Source of the DNA: Hoplostethus atlanticus
Lineage: Eukaryota; Chordata; Actinopteri; Trachichthyiformes; Trachichthyidae
Reading direction: 5' to 3'
Assembly (NCBI GenBank): GCA_034670405.1
Contig: JAXDDX010000005.1
Location: 3,851,001 to 3,915,000 of the forward strand
Length of the DNA stretch: 64,000 nt
Shown: in pieces, positions 50,252 to 63,019 of the stretch
How positions within the stretch are numbered: position 1 is the stretch's first letter
Layout: every line of letters begins with the position of its first letter
Translations under genes and position numbers: made by a program
The notes under the pieces: model-generated
Databases searched by the model: none
Seen by the model: only the letters and a program-made list of their open reading frames with translations
What the model was told of the DNA's origin: nothing

Positions 50252-50535
50252 ATGTCCAGCTCGCTGTTTGTGCGAAACGGTAGGAGGGCGTTTTCGGTAA
50301 TCGTCGGGGGGCGCAGAGGCACCGACGCACTTTCTGGAGTTCATTCGGTTACGCGGCGCTTCATCATAGATCTGTCCTACTCGGCTCACTTCATGGATTT
50401 TAAAGGATCCTCCATACCGAGCAATATGAAAAAGCTGGTCGTAACGAAGCTTAGTCCAAATTTCAAAGAGGCCGTGTCTTTGCAAACCGCCCCGGTCCCG
50501 ACACCTGGCGACGGGGACTTGCTTGTCAGAAATCG
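50252..50535 (+). CDS. ptgr3: Prostaglandin reductase 3, coding exon 1
   Basis: This exon encodes residues 1-94 and two bases of codon 95 of PTGR3 (ZADH2), a zinc-binding-alcohol-dehydrogenase-domain reductase of the medium-chain dehydrogenase/reductase superfamily. The start is the first ATG with a good context (G at -3). The open frame continues upstream to a TTG, but that is not a likely eukaryotic start. Residues 38-95 ([15 protein letters not shown], then [15 protein letters not shown] and [11 protein letters not shown]) match the vertebrate family closely. The first 36 residues are an Arg-rich extension (seven Arg, one Asp), longer than in the human protein. The exon ends at a consensus donor GTAAGT (50,536). 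Confidence 0.93.
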
Positions 50536-50895
50536 GTAAGTTGTGTTTTTTATTTGGAGAGGTGGGTAAAAACAGGGACTCTTATTTTCCTCAGCGCGCG
50601 TCCGTGTGTGTGTGTGTGTAACGACAAACGACCCCGTAGCGTGTTCTGAGGCTATTTCTGGATCATTATTTGCTGACAATCTATCGCGATATTGTTGAGA
50701 AGTTGAGGGGGGAAAAAAGGGGGTCCACTTACCTCGATTTAACCACATCCAGCACCTGCGATCATCATCATCATCATCACAAGATGGCAAAATACGTGAG
50801 GAATAAGCGCTGTACTGTAATTCCAAGTTCCGCCCCTCACTGCATTTGTCTATCAATCCATCTCGGCATCTCTCTCTCCCCCTCTCTCTCTCCCT

Positions 50896-50933
<38 letters not shown>

Positions 50934-53185
50934 GTCCTCCTGTCTCTCTACGTCACCAACCTGCAAACAGAAAGTCATGGGGGGTTCAGACTGGCATCAG
51001 GAGATGGAGATGGAGATGCAGCTTTGCATGGTGCAGGAATTGCAGCATCATTTTTTTCTCTCCTCATTCACAGCAGCAAAAACCAAGCAGTGCACCCAGG
51101 GATCGTGGAGCTTAAACCCACATAAACTCAGTGTACCCACCTATTTTTAGCCTGACATAAATGATTATGAGATAAATTCACAGTATCCATCACAGTGGAT
51201 AGCATCAAACTGATGTAGGCGATATAGAGATATGGTCTTGTATACATGGGGGCGCATACATGAATGCTTTTCTGGAAGTATAGTTGGTTTTTGTTCATAC
51301 TGGAGAATGTTGGCCTCATGATGACCACCTACTGGAGGTCATATACTTTACCCACTTTTTGATTTATCACTACATCACCTACATACCAAATGTTAAATGA
51401 CCTCTACTCACATGCACCCTGTTATTTTCTGTAAATAAAATGAGCTTTTATTTTTGAAACTACACCACTTCCAATGTCTAATTTTTCTGTAACGCAAGGC
51501 AGCGTGTGATCAAATGCTTGTGATCTGCCACCTTTGAGCCAAAACCTTATTAGTGCCGTCTCACAGTGATGTGGGAATAGCTAATTTAATATTTGAGCTC
51601 CTATAAGAATGTCAGGATGCCTTTTTAACTGCTAAAGGAAATAAGTTATTGCGTGTGTGTCATTTTGGTGCAAATTTGGCAATCGCTTCCCCCCCATATG
51701 GCACAGAACCAGTGCCATCGTAATGAACTTGGAGTAAGGATGTGATAGTTGGAAGGGGTTGTGAATGCAATGAATGAGGTGCACCTACAAGATGGGGGCT
51801 GGACAGAGCTGCGGCGGTCACTCCTGTGTTCCTACTTTTCTTTTTTCCATGTGTGATTTTTTATTATTATTTTTTACACGGCATTGTCATTGTTCAACAT
51901 AAACCCTCAGGTGACAAACTCCTGGGTAAATACACAAATGAATAACCTACACGTGAAAGACTGGAAGTGTCCTCAGATTTTTAGGGCATTTTTCATGTAC
52001 GGTCAAACCTAAATGAAACATTGTCTTATTTTGAAAATAGAAAATACACCCAATACACTAATCCTTGGTGTAATTCTGATCCGTCAACACTGCCTGTCAA
52101 TCAGAAATACAGGCCTTGTGACCTTTTAACAGCTAATGTAGTGTTTCACCTCTTTACATCCATCCATCCAATAACAACTGTCATCTTGTTATGAATTATG
52201 CCCTGAGATTTGGCTGGTATCTGGTATCATACTTTACAGGAGGGCTGCAACCTGGCTAAAGCTACAGAATAAATGTGCATGGCAAAAGATTTGCTCTTTG
52301 TGTTCAAAATGACGTTTGCATTTATATATGGGCAAATTATGCCTCCATAATTTTTCATTGTTCAAGTTCATTGTTATCATTCTCATCACCGTGTTTGGAA
52401 AGATGATGCACAGAAACTGTAAAAGTGATCAACATTAATCAGCTCACATTAGTTTTGTTTTTTTTTGTTTTCTTTTTTTTTTTGAAGCTAGACTTAGTCG
52501 CTCAGTATTTCTTGTTATGTTGATCCAAATAGCCGTGCTGTTGATAATGGCACAAGAATGCGATGTGACAGATTTCCGTGTAAGGAAACCGATTCCATAA
52601 GTATAAGTAGTCAAATCAAGGTGTTTTGTTCTATTAACTTGACACGTTTATCTGTGACTAAACCACACAAGCGTTACCTAAGCACTCAAAGTACACATGT
52701 GACATGCACAGCGATAAGGCACAGCATGCATCCTGCAGAAAAAGACAATAAATGATTTATTTATACATTCCTCTCGCACATATTTGTTAACTGCGTGTTA
52801 TCGGGCGAGATGAAAACGACTTATCTTCGCGTCGAGGCGAGCAACAACTATCCCTAAGATTTTCGAGAGTGCAGTTTGTTCTCTGGGTGTCTCTGAAGAC
52901 AATGAATCATGACATCATGCAATGTGTTTTGTGATACAAGCCTTTCTGCTGTCAGAGCAAGGGAAGGCTGTTCCCTTCAAGAGAAAAAGGGAGTCATTGC
53001 CAAAACAAACCAGAGTGTTTGCACCCCATGCAGATGTGTCTGGGGAAGGATGCTGAAATCTTGACCTCCTGACACACACTGAGGAATTTAGGGAATGTAT
53101 GCTTATAGTAATGATTGTTAATGATTGTATTTGTTGCTTTATGATCTTTATTCCACCCACATGATTTTCTTTTCTGTGATTTCAG
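50536..53185 (+). other. ptgr3: ptgr3 intron
   Basis: The intron is 2.65 kb, with GTAAGT at the 5' end and TTTCAG at 53,180-53,185. It contains a (CAT)n run at about 50,762-50,780, a (CT)n tract at about 50,872-50,937, and a transposon fragment of family D at about 51,150-51,390. The rest is unique AT-rich sequence in which I see no exon. Confidence 0.9.
51150..51390. mobile_element. Family D repeat, copy 2 (in ptgr3 intron)
   Basis: It shares AACTGATGTAGGCGATATAG, GCTTTTCTGGAAGTATAG and ACTTTACCCACTTTTTGATT, then TATCACTACATCAC, with the element at 1.2-1.43 kb. It carries the motif GACCACCTACTGGAGGTCA, which recurs in diverged form at 56,750-56,850. Confidence 0.5.
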
Positions 53186-54116
53186 TTTTGTGGGAATCAA
53201 CGCCTCAGATATTAATTACTCGGCAGGCCGGTACGACCCTTCGGTGAAGCCTCCGTTCGACGCTGGCTTCGAGGGCATTGGCGAGGTGGTTGGCCTTGGC
53301 CTTAGCGCGAGCTCCCATTACACCGTCGGGGACACGGTGGCCTACTTCGGCAACGGTGCGTTCGCAGAGTACACGGTGGTGCCAGCCAAGGGAAGTGTGC
53401 CTGTCCCCTCAGCGAAGCCAGAGTTCCTCACCCTGCTGGTCAGCGGCGCCACGGCCTACATCGCCCTGAAACGTCTGGGCGACCTGGCCAAAGGCGAGAC
53501 GGTCCTGGTCACGGCGGCCGCTGGCGGTACGGGACAGTTCGCCGTGCAGTTTGCCAAACAGGCCGGCTGCCACGTGGTGGGGACCTGCTCCTCCAACGAG
53601 AAAGCGGGCTTCCTGAAGACCATCGGCTGCGACAGGCCCATCAATTACACCTCGGAGGACCTGGCCAAGACGCTGCGGAAAGAGTACCCACGAGGCATAG
53701 ATGTGGTGTACGAGTCGGTAGGAGGCAGCGTCTTCGATCTCGCGGTCAATTCTTTGGCCAATAAGGGCCGGCTGATAGTCATCGGGTTCATCTCGGGGTA
53801 CCAGACTGCGTCGGGGATCCCGTCCATCAGGGGCGGGACGCTGCCGGTCAAGCTGCTCCAGAAGTCGGCGAGCGTTCGGGGTTTCTTCCTGCCCCACTTC
53901 CCCGACGACTACAAGGAGGCTCTGGGCAGCATGATGCAGATGTTTTCCCAGGGGAAGCTGGTGTGCGAGCTGGACTGTGGGGATCTGTCACAGGAGGGGA
54001 GGTTTGCAGGCCTCGAGTCAGTCTTCCGGGCGGTGGACTACATGTACGCGGGGAAAAACCTGGGCAAGGTGGTGGTGGAAATGGCACCACCCAATGTTAG
54101 CAACAGTAAGCTGTGA
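53186..54116 (+). CDS. ptgr3: Prostaglandin reductase 3, coding exon 2
   Basis: This exon encodes residues 95-404 of an NADPH-dependent enzyme that, in characterised mammals, reduces the 13,14 double bond of 15-keto-prostaglandins and modulates PPAR-gamma signalling in adipocytes. Codon 95 is split across the intron (CG|T, Arg). Seen: the GFEGIGEVV segment of the GroES-like catalytic domain; a long SGATAY helix region; the nucleotide-binding loop [10 protein letters not shown] at 205-214; VVYESVGG at about 268-275; [13 protein letters not shown] at about 289-301; and the C-terminus NSKL, whose last three residues are a canonical PTS1 peroxisomal signal. The spliced frame is 1,215 nt with no interruption (404 residues; human about 377). 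The exon is markedly more GC-rich than its surroundings. Stop at 54,114-54,116. Confidence 0.96.
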
Positions 54117-54345
54117 ATTACGAAACTGTGAATGTACTGAGGAAATCATACTGTACTTGAATGTGATTGTTCGGTTGGAAGCTGAAAATGGTGTAATGTT
54201 GGCGACCTAAAGGCTTGAAATATTATTTTTCTTAAAGATCATTTATAATTGATGTACTTTATTTTTGTAAGATGATTGATATGCCACTAAGAAAGCAAAG
54301 CTACAGAATCATTTCTTTAATAAACAAGTACTTTAATTAGTACTT
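54117..54345 (+). other. ptgr3: ptgr3 3' UTR with poly(A) signal
   Basis: This is short AT-rich sequence after the stop codon with a canonical AATAAA at 54,319-54,324. The cleavage site is expected 10-30 nt later. The UTR is short compared with that of tshz1. Confidence 0.7.
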
Positions 54346-56739
54346 AAATCATGGCTTTGTAGAATATCTACATGGTGAAGTTGTGGAAGGTTCAGGGTTG
54401 TTGAAAAATCAGAAATTTGCTATAAACTATTGTGTATTTACAATCACATAAGCATTACAAATCTATTTTTTCTCACACTTAGATTTAAAACTCATATTTG
54501 CTGCTGTATGTTCTTAGATGTAATCCTGAAACTGAAAATTTAAAGAAGTATACTCACAGCATTTCTTTTAGTCTTGTGTGCTTTGTGTGCTTTTTTTCGT
54601 AGTCCGGTTTTGAAATTATTTTAGACTCGCTTTTACCACTCCCGCCGCTTTTATCTACCACGGATATTTTACGATAGACTTCATTGTTTTTCTAATAGGG
54701 CTTAACAGTGGCCCCGCGCTTGTCAAAAGCGAGTGCTGCTCCAGGTGCGCTTGGTATTTCATTGCCTGTTTGCAGCTGACAGAAACTGCATTCACATAAT
54801 CAATCTTTCCATTCACAGGCCCCAAGCTGCACATAATAAAAAAAAAGAATAAAAAAAATTAGTCCAGCTAACCAGAACCTGGGACTTGAAAATACCATTT
54901 CTTTTCCTCACAACAAGAAAAAAAAATCACTTAAACTTAATGTATTGTGGAATCGTTTTTTCGCGTCCTTTTTTATGTTTTTCATTCATTTTGTGTAAAT
55001 GAGGGACAACAAGGCCGTAAGAATTTTGGCCAAGTGACAGAGATTTTCTAGATACTAACATTGTACAGCTCGGACGATAAGTGTTTCTTGCTTCTTTACA
55101 CTTTAAATGCCTTGCTGTAGGGGGAAAAAAGCTGCCATTTTCATGCCAGTGACATTTCCCAGGATTCTTCACGTTGGTCGCCGCACAGAATCCTCCATTC
55201 CTTCTACGGTGAGAAGCAGGGAATTAGATAACGTTGAAGCGGTCCGCGTCGCATTCATACGTGTAGTCTAAAACAAACACATGTTCCAACGTGGCAGGGA
55301 GGGCTGCAGTCTTCATGCACTGTGAATATGTTATTTCCTCATCCAGGTGGCCACTCAAAAAATAACCCAGTGTGAAATACGTTACAGGTGTGACCCCAGC
55401 ATGCAAAGCTGCTACCTTCGCCAGACTGCGCAGGAAATCAGAAACACACCAGGCCAAGGCCGCTCTGAACCCACGGCACGAGAAATCAGAGCTGAAAGCC
55501 TTCCAACAACGATGCTTTAGGAAGATAGGATGGACAGTTTTGAGTCAGATCTCTGTTTGAGATAATACGTCAGTGAAAGGAGGATTTATTATTACGTGAT
55601 AATTATTGGCTAAAACATTACAAGTAAAAAGCATCACATTTAAATCAAGAGTATAAAAAGAGTGCCTTAATTTACTTCCAAAGCTGTTTATATTGACTGA
55701 ATTTCTGAGGACGGACAAGATATTTGGTCAGTGTGATAAATTATTAAATGTAGGTCACCAATCTATCAGCTTTGAGGGGACTTTGGTCCTGAATACTCTC
55801 CCTGAGTTCATTTATTTTCTTAGATATGGCTTCCAAATACATTTCTGGTATTTTTGCTTGATTTTGGCTCCCCATTATAATGATAACAACTACAAGGCCA
55901 AATTAAGCAACGACTTGCCAATCCCGACTGATGCCGATCCCGGGGTGCTGAAAACGCTGTCATCGCCATCGTAGCAGATGATTTCAAACCCGAGCACCTT
56001 TTTTTTTGTTTTCAAAGTGCAATAAAATCAGAGATGTGACCAATAAGAAATGCACTGAGCTTTTAGCGCAACCTGACCGACGGAAACCAATCGGCCAAGC
56101 TGCCGCGGCCGCCTCCGCGAGGCTACTGCACGCTCGAGCGCTCTGATGCCCGAGCGTGCTCTTACACGCCGGCCGCGCGAAAAAAGGTGAGAAGGGCGAC
56201 GATGCGCACGGACGTTCGCTCGCATTTAGTGCGCTTGAGTGCCGCGCGCGTCCCGCCTTGCAGGACGAGGGCGAGGTCTGGCGTCTCTCTTCAATTAGCG
56301 GGAGAGGCCTCGTCTCGCCGTCCTCCAGGGCCTACCTGTGCCTCCGCTGATTAGTGAGCAGTCACAGCCCCAATTAGAGAACAGGAGGAACCTGGAGAGA
56401 CAACAACACTCTTTATTTAATTGGATTGTGTTGCAGTCGGAGGCTGCTAACTGGCAACGTATTGCAGCAATCTGGAAGTGCGGGAGCGTAAACAAGATGA
56501 AACGGTCACGGATTCTTACGAGGTTCTTTTAGTTTTTTCGTCCTGAGTCGCCGCGTTTCTGCTCTTCAGAGCGCCGATTTGACACAGCAGTTGAACTTGA
56601 ATAGTTGTATAAAGGGCCTAAACTCTGTACCGGCCTTATTAGGGCTGACACACATGTTTCTGATCTTAATTCAGAGGATGAATCATAGTAAGTAGTATCA
56701 AAAGGATAAATGTATTGTTTTCTTTAGTCTTATGATCTT

Positions 56740-56860
56740 ATGATCACCGGCTAGAGGTCACGCTATAGTTCACCCACCTTTTCCAGAAATGTAATTGGTG
56801 TTTTTTTTGCCTGGTGACCACCAACAGGAGGTCACAGTCAACCCACCTCTTACATCAGTA
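56740..56860. mobile_element. Family D-like repeat fragments
   Basis: There are two adjacent diverged copies of the motif: ATCACCGGCTAGAGGTCACG with TTCACCCACCTTTT, and GACCACCAACAGGAGGTCAC with TCAACCCACCTC. A third similar fragment (ATCACCGGCTGCATCTCG, TTCGCCCACCTTTATA) lies at 58,775-58,815. Confidence 0.4.
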
Positions 56861-57363
56861 CTTACATGTACAAAGCATACAGCAAGGTAATGTATTTTTT
56901 TCCTTCTTTAGCACCTCTCTAATCCACTGCAGCCACAAAGACGACAGCACACTACACGTTGTTCATTGTATCACGCTGGCATTCACGGTAGCCAAATCCT
57001 CAATGGTCTCTCTTTTTTTTCTTCTTTTTTTTTTACTAAACCCTTTCTTTTCTCCAGTTTCCCCCTCTCTCCGCCGGAACATGTGGCAGATAACAAAGAC
57101 ATCACCCTCCATAGTGTGGGATGGTAGTCTTACCTCCAGGCGCCTAAGGGACACTGGCTGGCTGGCTGCTCGGTGCTGCCAAGGATCCAGACAGTCCAGT
57201 TCCTTTTTTCTTGTGCGAGTCAGTCAGACCCCCTCAACTCCCCAACTCCCCGAGCCCCCGTCATTCCTACCTCCGCCTAATTACCAAACCTAAAACCCCA
57301 CTCAACTAATTAGCCACAGCAGACCCAGGAACTGTGAGTAAAGGTAAAGAGATGGCTTCATTC

Positions 57364-57365
<2 letters not shown>

Positions 57366-57415
<50 letters not shown>
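57366..57415. repeat. (GT)n(GA)n microsatellite
   Basis: About 19 GT units passing into GA repeats, intergenic downstream of ptgr3. Confidence 0.95.
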
Positions 57416-58355
57416 TGAAAGAAAGAGACAGGAAGAGAGGGAAATGGAATATTCAAGGCTCCTTTCGCGCATCTCTACAGCCAATTAAAGTCATTTATTA
57501 AACTCTTTGCAGAGCTGAGTTGTGTGTGTGACAGAATGAGAGAGAGAGAGAGAACGTGTTTGTGTTTCCTGGATGTGTGTGTGTGTGTGTGTGCACCGTG
57601 CACGCTCACACACACACACACACACACACGTCCACATGTGTCTCGGTATGGCTGGCAATCTGTCGGGCCTGTCTGTCTGTCAGCGGCCGCAAGAGCTCAG
57701 TGGGACATAAATTACAATATGCAGCAAAGCGCCCGGCTCGCACGAGTCTCAACGCAGTCTCAACGAAGGGGAGGAATAACTTTCTTAATCAAGTTCTCCT
57801 GATTAATTGTAATAAAGGTGTCATCCGTAAATGTGTCCTCCTGATTGAGTAATTCGGGGCCGGAGACAGTAAGCACATCCCCGGTGATTGGGGGGTTGTA
57901 CAAGAGGAGGGTGGGAGGGTGTGGGGGGGGTGGGGGGAGGAGGGTGGGAGGGTGGTAGAGGACATACTGTGACACAAATAGCTGCTCGGCACACTGGCAG
58001 CCTTCGCACAACTGACAGTTATGAAATACAATTATCAGTGTGATCTGCTTAAGAATTCATCAGCGGCTCCAACCGGCCAGTGAAGACGTTCATAGAGAGG
58101 GAGAGGACGAGCGAGGGGAGGGAGGGTGACACAAGAGGGGGGGAGGGAGAGGCCTGCATGATTAAATGAGATTTTGATTTTGTCCAGCAGATTGTTCACA
58201 TAATGTTACACTACAAGAGGGATAGTTGTTTTCTCTATTTCCACCTCTTTGTTTTCTCCCATCCCAGCACACATCAGCACCAACCACCTTTTTCTCATCC
58301 TTAGAATGGAGTTGACCCTCCGTGATAAGGGGCCGGCGTGACTCTTTCTGGCGTG

Positions 58356-58460
58356 CAGTACCGTGCAAAAGTCTTCGGTAAAGCGAAGATGCGTTCAAGA
58401 ATAATGAAATGAAAAGTTTCTAAATATCAAAAAAAAAAAGAGCAGTGGTGTAAAATACGA
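58356..58460 (+). mobile_element. Tc1-like terminal repeat
   Basis: CAGTACCGTGCAAAAGTCTT at 58,356-58,375 matches the well-known vertebrate Tc1-like terminal repeat (cagtactgtgcaaaagtctt). The following 80 bp is A-rich, as in the subterminal region of those elements. No transposase or second end was found. Confidence 0.5.
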
Positions 58461-60631
58461 ATGCAGAAAACCAAAAATAAACATCTAAGACCAAATTTAT
58501 ATCAAATGTAACGGAGTACCGATGTAACCCAGCAAGTATTTCATGATCCAAGTTCAAGGTTCAACCCAAACCAGCACAAAATCTTCAAAGTAACACAGTA
58601 AAAACGGCTTTGGGAAACTGATACCAGAACTGATATTTAGGTGCAAATTGAAAAATGACAGGTTTTCAACGATGCAGGTTGTAGCAACACATTTTAAAAG
58701 TCCAAATGTTTGCTGCGATGTTACGCGAGGACAGGAAAAGCACAAATTCATGTTTTGGCGAGGGTTTTGGTCGATTATCACCGGCTGCATCTCGTGGTTC
58801 GCCCACCTTTATATATTCCCCACTGTACCGGTGCGGCTTGACGTCATTTTGATTCTAGTTCGCTATCTGTTAAAGCGTTGAGTAAAAAAGTCAAAACAAG
58901 CGACAGATAAAATCACGCCCGGCAACATTCATCATAGCGCGCTGGGCTACGTTAACCCTTTAGGCCACCCTCCGTGGCCTCTGGAGGGGAGCGAGAGTCC
59001 CTCACCGTGTCTGTTCAGATGTAGATATATATTCAGGTGAAAGGCAAGGGCACTATTCACCGCCGCACGATTAATGACAACATCATCGCCAGCCGCCACG
59101 CTGTCCGGCCCCATATTTCCATTGGCTAGATGTAGAAGGGGGGGGTGGGGGTGGGAAGATGGTGGCGGTAGTAGGAGGGGAACATGCGAGCGTCCTGTCG
59201 GCACGATGACGGACAGGTCCTCAGTCCAGCTCCCCCAGGTCCCCCCCCAACCCCACCCCCACCCCTCTCCTCCTCCCTGTCCTCATTCTTTACCGGCCTA
59301 GCTGGGCTAGAAAAGGCGGCGTCTCTGCGGCCAAGGACACCGGGGTGTCAGCAATGCATCTGGGCAACATCGTTCATCAGGGCGCATCGGTAATGGGAAG
59401 CTCTCTGTGACAGTGGTCATCAGGACACAAAAGCAAAAGGGCCCATAAACATCAGATGACAGATGGCCGGGAGGACAGCTCCGGACAGGGAGGGAGGGAC
59501 GGAGAGCGAGAGATAAAGAGAGAGAGAGAGAGGGAGAGAGAGAGGGAGAAGGACAGAGGTGAAAGAGAGATCTCGTGCTGCAGTGTTGTAAATCTCGAGC
59601 GGCGAGCGGCCAATGTCAACGGTGAAGAGGAAGGAAGCGGGAGACGCAGGGGGGAAACGTTTCGATTTGCATCCGATGGCAGAAGAGGCGGAAACGGCGG
59701 CCCGTGGTAGAAACTCACTTTTACCTTGGGTGGGTTAGGGTTACCTGCACAGCATGCAGTCGAGGACCTCGGCATGTCAGCGAGATTACTACGCTAATTG
59801 TTCAAGTGCAAAAAATCCTGATCCTCATTCTGGAAAAACCAAAAAGAAATCAATCTGCTTCCGAAAAGAAAATAAAGCGCAGCAGTGCTGGCGGCTGAAA
59901 ACAAAGAGCTAAAGATGTCATTCTAAAAGGCTCATCAATTTAAAGAGCTCACATTTGTTTCATTTCCCCACTTCCCTGCTTGTTGTACCTCTGTGTCGGC
60001 GATGGCGTCGGCCAATTAGCACGCTGAAACCATTTAACCCGTCAATGGAAAAGATCGACGCAAGAGCGGCGTTCGCTCGAAAGCTCGACGCCAGAGAGAG
60101 CTCACCTCGCGATGCCTGGTACGAGCCTGGGGCGGCCACCTTTCAGAGGGTTCCGTCGGAAAGGACGCCGGGGCGCTGCTTCCAAAGAGTTCCGACAGAT
60201 GCGCCGGGAAGAGTCGGCCCACGAGATAGGGTGGCGTCTTCAAAAGAAACGGAGGTGCAAGCAGTCTGACGTGGGTGAAAGTAAAGGAATAATTACGGAG
60301 GTGATAGCAATGACAGAAAGCGAGAAACAGGTTGTGTGAAAATGAGGTGAGGCGAGGGTGTCGGGGTGGTGGCGGGGGAGGGGGCGGGGCGGCTGTCACA
60401 GAAGTGACTGCAGAGTCCCTGAAGAGGGAAGGCAATTGTTGTGTTAGCAACACCTTTGTCACCTCAGGACGCATCCTCTGTCTTCACTTGTTTACAGGGG
60501 AATCAAATCCCAAATGTGAGGCACCGTCTTCAAAAAACACGTGAAAAACGCAGCTCGCAGACGATCCCCCGCCGTCCGCCACGTCTTTCTTTGTTTTGTC
60601 GGGAACGAGCCTCGCCCGTCCATTAATCGCC

Positions 60632-60659
60632 ATCCATCCATCCATCCATCCATCCATCC
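60632..60659. repeat. (CCAT)n tetranucleotide repeat
   Basis: About seven CCAT units. Confidence 0.95.
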
Positions 60660-61294
60660 CCGCGCACCTGTATATAAAAGGGAAATTACAATATCCATCA
60701 CTCCAGCGCAACGTCGCCCCGTGATTGATGGGTTAGTCACAGGATCCCCCTCTCCGTTCCCCCCTGCCCAAGCCTGCGTTGCTGTGAGAGTGAGAAGCGA
60801 ACATTATCTAGCGCCGTGATCAGATTTAGACGGCACATTTCCATCCGGGGAGAGCGTTCTGAGTGTATGATACGCCATCCCTCAGAGGGGCCGCCAGCAC
60901 AAGGTTTATGGAAATCTAATATCATAAGGCTTTTTGGTTTGTTAGACTTGTTATTCATAGAGTGGGCTGGTGACACTTTTGATGTAACAGTATAAGACAA
61001 TGTAACGAGACAGAATCTCATTTTGTTGAAGTGTTTCTGTCAAAGTGTGGTCTGAAGGATGATGGGGAAAATCTGTGCAAACAGGTTTTGAGTGGGGTGT
61101 GCTAAGACTAAAATACCAACTGTTCTCGCAGGAAAAAGCCTTTGGTAAATAACAGGAAAAGTTCCTCGGATACCAGGCGGTGAATGAAAGCCAGAGATGG
61201 CGTGATGCGCGGTTGCCTGCCGTTTGGCGAAGGGTATTGAAACAGACGAACAGGTGATCCGGCTTGAGCTTCTCAACCGAGGTCTTCCTCGTGC

Positions 61295-61447
61295 ACCCTC
61301 TTAGACCGATACATGGGGCCGATATTGGAATCAGATCTGGTCCAGTCAGTGTCTTCCAGCTCTGATTTGATGGATGTTTGTTGGATAGCAAATTTATTGT
61401 AGATGTGCATGAATATGTACTATTATTATTAGTAGTAGTAGTAGTTC

Positions 61448-61479
<32 letters not shown>

Positions 61480-61725
61480 AGACCCAATGGTTATTACTAT
61501 TGTTATTATCATGGGTTTTTTAGTGTCCCATGGTCTTAATGCTGTTTCACAGGCTTTCCACCTTGACAAGAATACAATTCTGGAGGAAACTACTTGGAAA
61601 TGTTTTGGCCTGAAAAAGCTCAAATTTAAAGATATTGAATATCGGCGCAAAAACATCATCAACCTGCAGCTTCAATCCCACATTTTGGTGTCTTATTGGC
61701 CGTTAAATCCCATATCAGCTGAATG
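61295..61725. mobile_element. Family A TATCGG-ended repeat, copy 5
   Basis: It opens TTAGACCGATACATGGGGCCG, the same end as copy 2 in inverted orientation. The interior CACAGGCTTTCCACCTTGACAAG and GAAATGTTTTGG correspond to copy 4. A (TAG)n tract at 61,430-61,480 interrupts it. Confidence 0.55.
61420..61480. repeat. (TAT)n(TAG)n trinucleotide repeat
   Basis: TAT triplets pass into about fifteen TAG triplets with one TTC interruption. It lies inside family A copy 5. Confidence 0.95.
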
Positions 61726-62554
61726 TATGCATCTCTTTCTCTCTCTCTCTCTCTCTCACTCTGTCTATCTCTCTCCGTCTTTCTCCCTGCGAGCGTGCAT
61801 GTGCACGTGCGCGTGCGCGTGCATATGCGCGTGGGCGAGGCGCGCGCTTTGACGAGGCGGAGACAGGAGCCCTAACGCTGCAGGATGGAGAAAGGTGAAC
61901 AGGAAACAGAAGGTGCCCATGGAGGAGGTATATGACATCTGTCAGGATCCGGGGTGGGTGGGGGATTCAACCCCCCCCTCCGCGGGCCGAGGGTCACCCA
62001 TCGCACCGCAGTCGCTGAAGTTGTCACGACACCGTGACACTTCCTTGGCAATGGTGGCCGAGACCCGGACAGCCCTCGGACGTTCAAGACACTCACACAT
62101 TTTTTTTTTTTTGAGTACATTTTTCTAGGGGGGGGGTTTGGGGGCGGGGGGTCTGTGCTGTTTTCTCCTTCTCTATACAGAAATGTCAGCGTCCTGTTTT
62201 CTGTTGTTTTTTTTTCCCTTTCTTCTTCTTTTCTTTTCAGGGTCCTGGATGGAGGAAGGTCAGCTGACACGGCAAGGTCGACAAACAAACAAACAAACAG
62301 AAGGAATTAAAATGGAGCAAAACAGAACAGATGAAACGGCGGCGGCGTGTTTTTTATTTTTTATTTATTTTTATCATCGCTGCGAGGCCCGGGTGGCATG
62401 TAGCGGCCATTACTCTCCGCCGTGTCCTCTGCCCCCCATTGGCTGCGACGACACCGCCTGGCAGGGCAAGCCGACGCCTCTGCTGAGCCACTTCAGAAAC
62501 ATTTCACCGGTTTTACTTGAGTAACTTGTTGTTCAAAGTGGCAAAAGGTATATA

Positions 62555-62745
62555 CTAGGAGCTCGGAGCAAAAATGATTGGCCGGTTAGCTCGTTTTTCT
62601 ACAGTTTTAATTGAAATATGATGCTTTTAGATGGAATTTGTAGCCAATAACTCACACATTTGATGAAATCCTCTCTTCACTGGCTTATTACATTGAATTT
62701 AAGTGTAATAATGTGTGAGGCCCCTGTTTAAAACTATACAGATGA
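62555..62745. promoter_or_regulatory. Candidate conserved non-coding element
   Basis: Unique AT-balanced block including GTTTTAATTGAAATATGATG, AGCCAATAACTCACACATTTG and TAAGTGTAATAATGTGTG. No repeat similarity seen. Downstream of ptgr3. Confidence 0.3.
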
Positions 62746-63019
62746 ATACAATACAAAATGCATCGATTTTTTTTTTTCCTTTTTCATCACATATCAGCCT
62801 AAATAACTGGAGCTACGCATGAAGTTCAGCCAGCCGAGACCCTTTTCTCAGGACTTGGAACACAAGGCCTCACCATCACGCCGCCACCGATCTGTATGCA
62901 GAGCGCGCCTTTAAAAAAGAAAAAAAAAAAAAGGCATGTTTTTCTTTTGTTTATTCTTTGCGTTGTCTTTTCTTTTCTGTGCAGAGTTTTGACATTGGAG
63001 ATGACAGGTGTCTGTGGGG

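Noticed and set aside
55224..55457. Minus-strand 77-codon frame with ordinary-looking amino-acid composition
   Set aside because: No family recognised, no splice sites or domain seen; could be a retrocopy relic, but chance is as likely. A protein search of its translation would decide.
55693..55974. Plus-strand 93-codon frame downstream of ptgr3
   Set aside because: AT-rich composition, no recognisable motif and no supporting exon structure.
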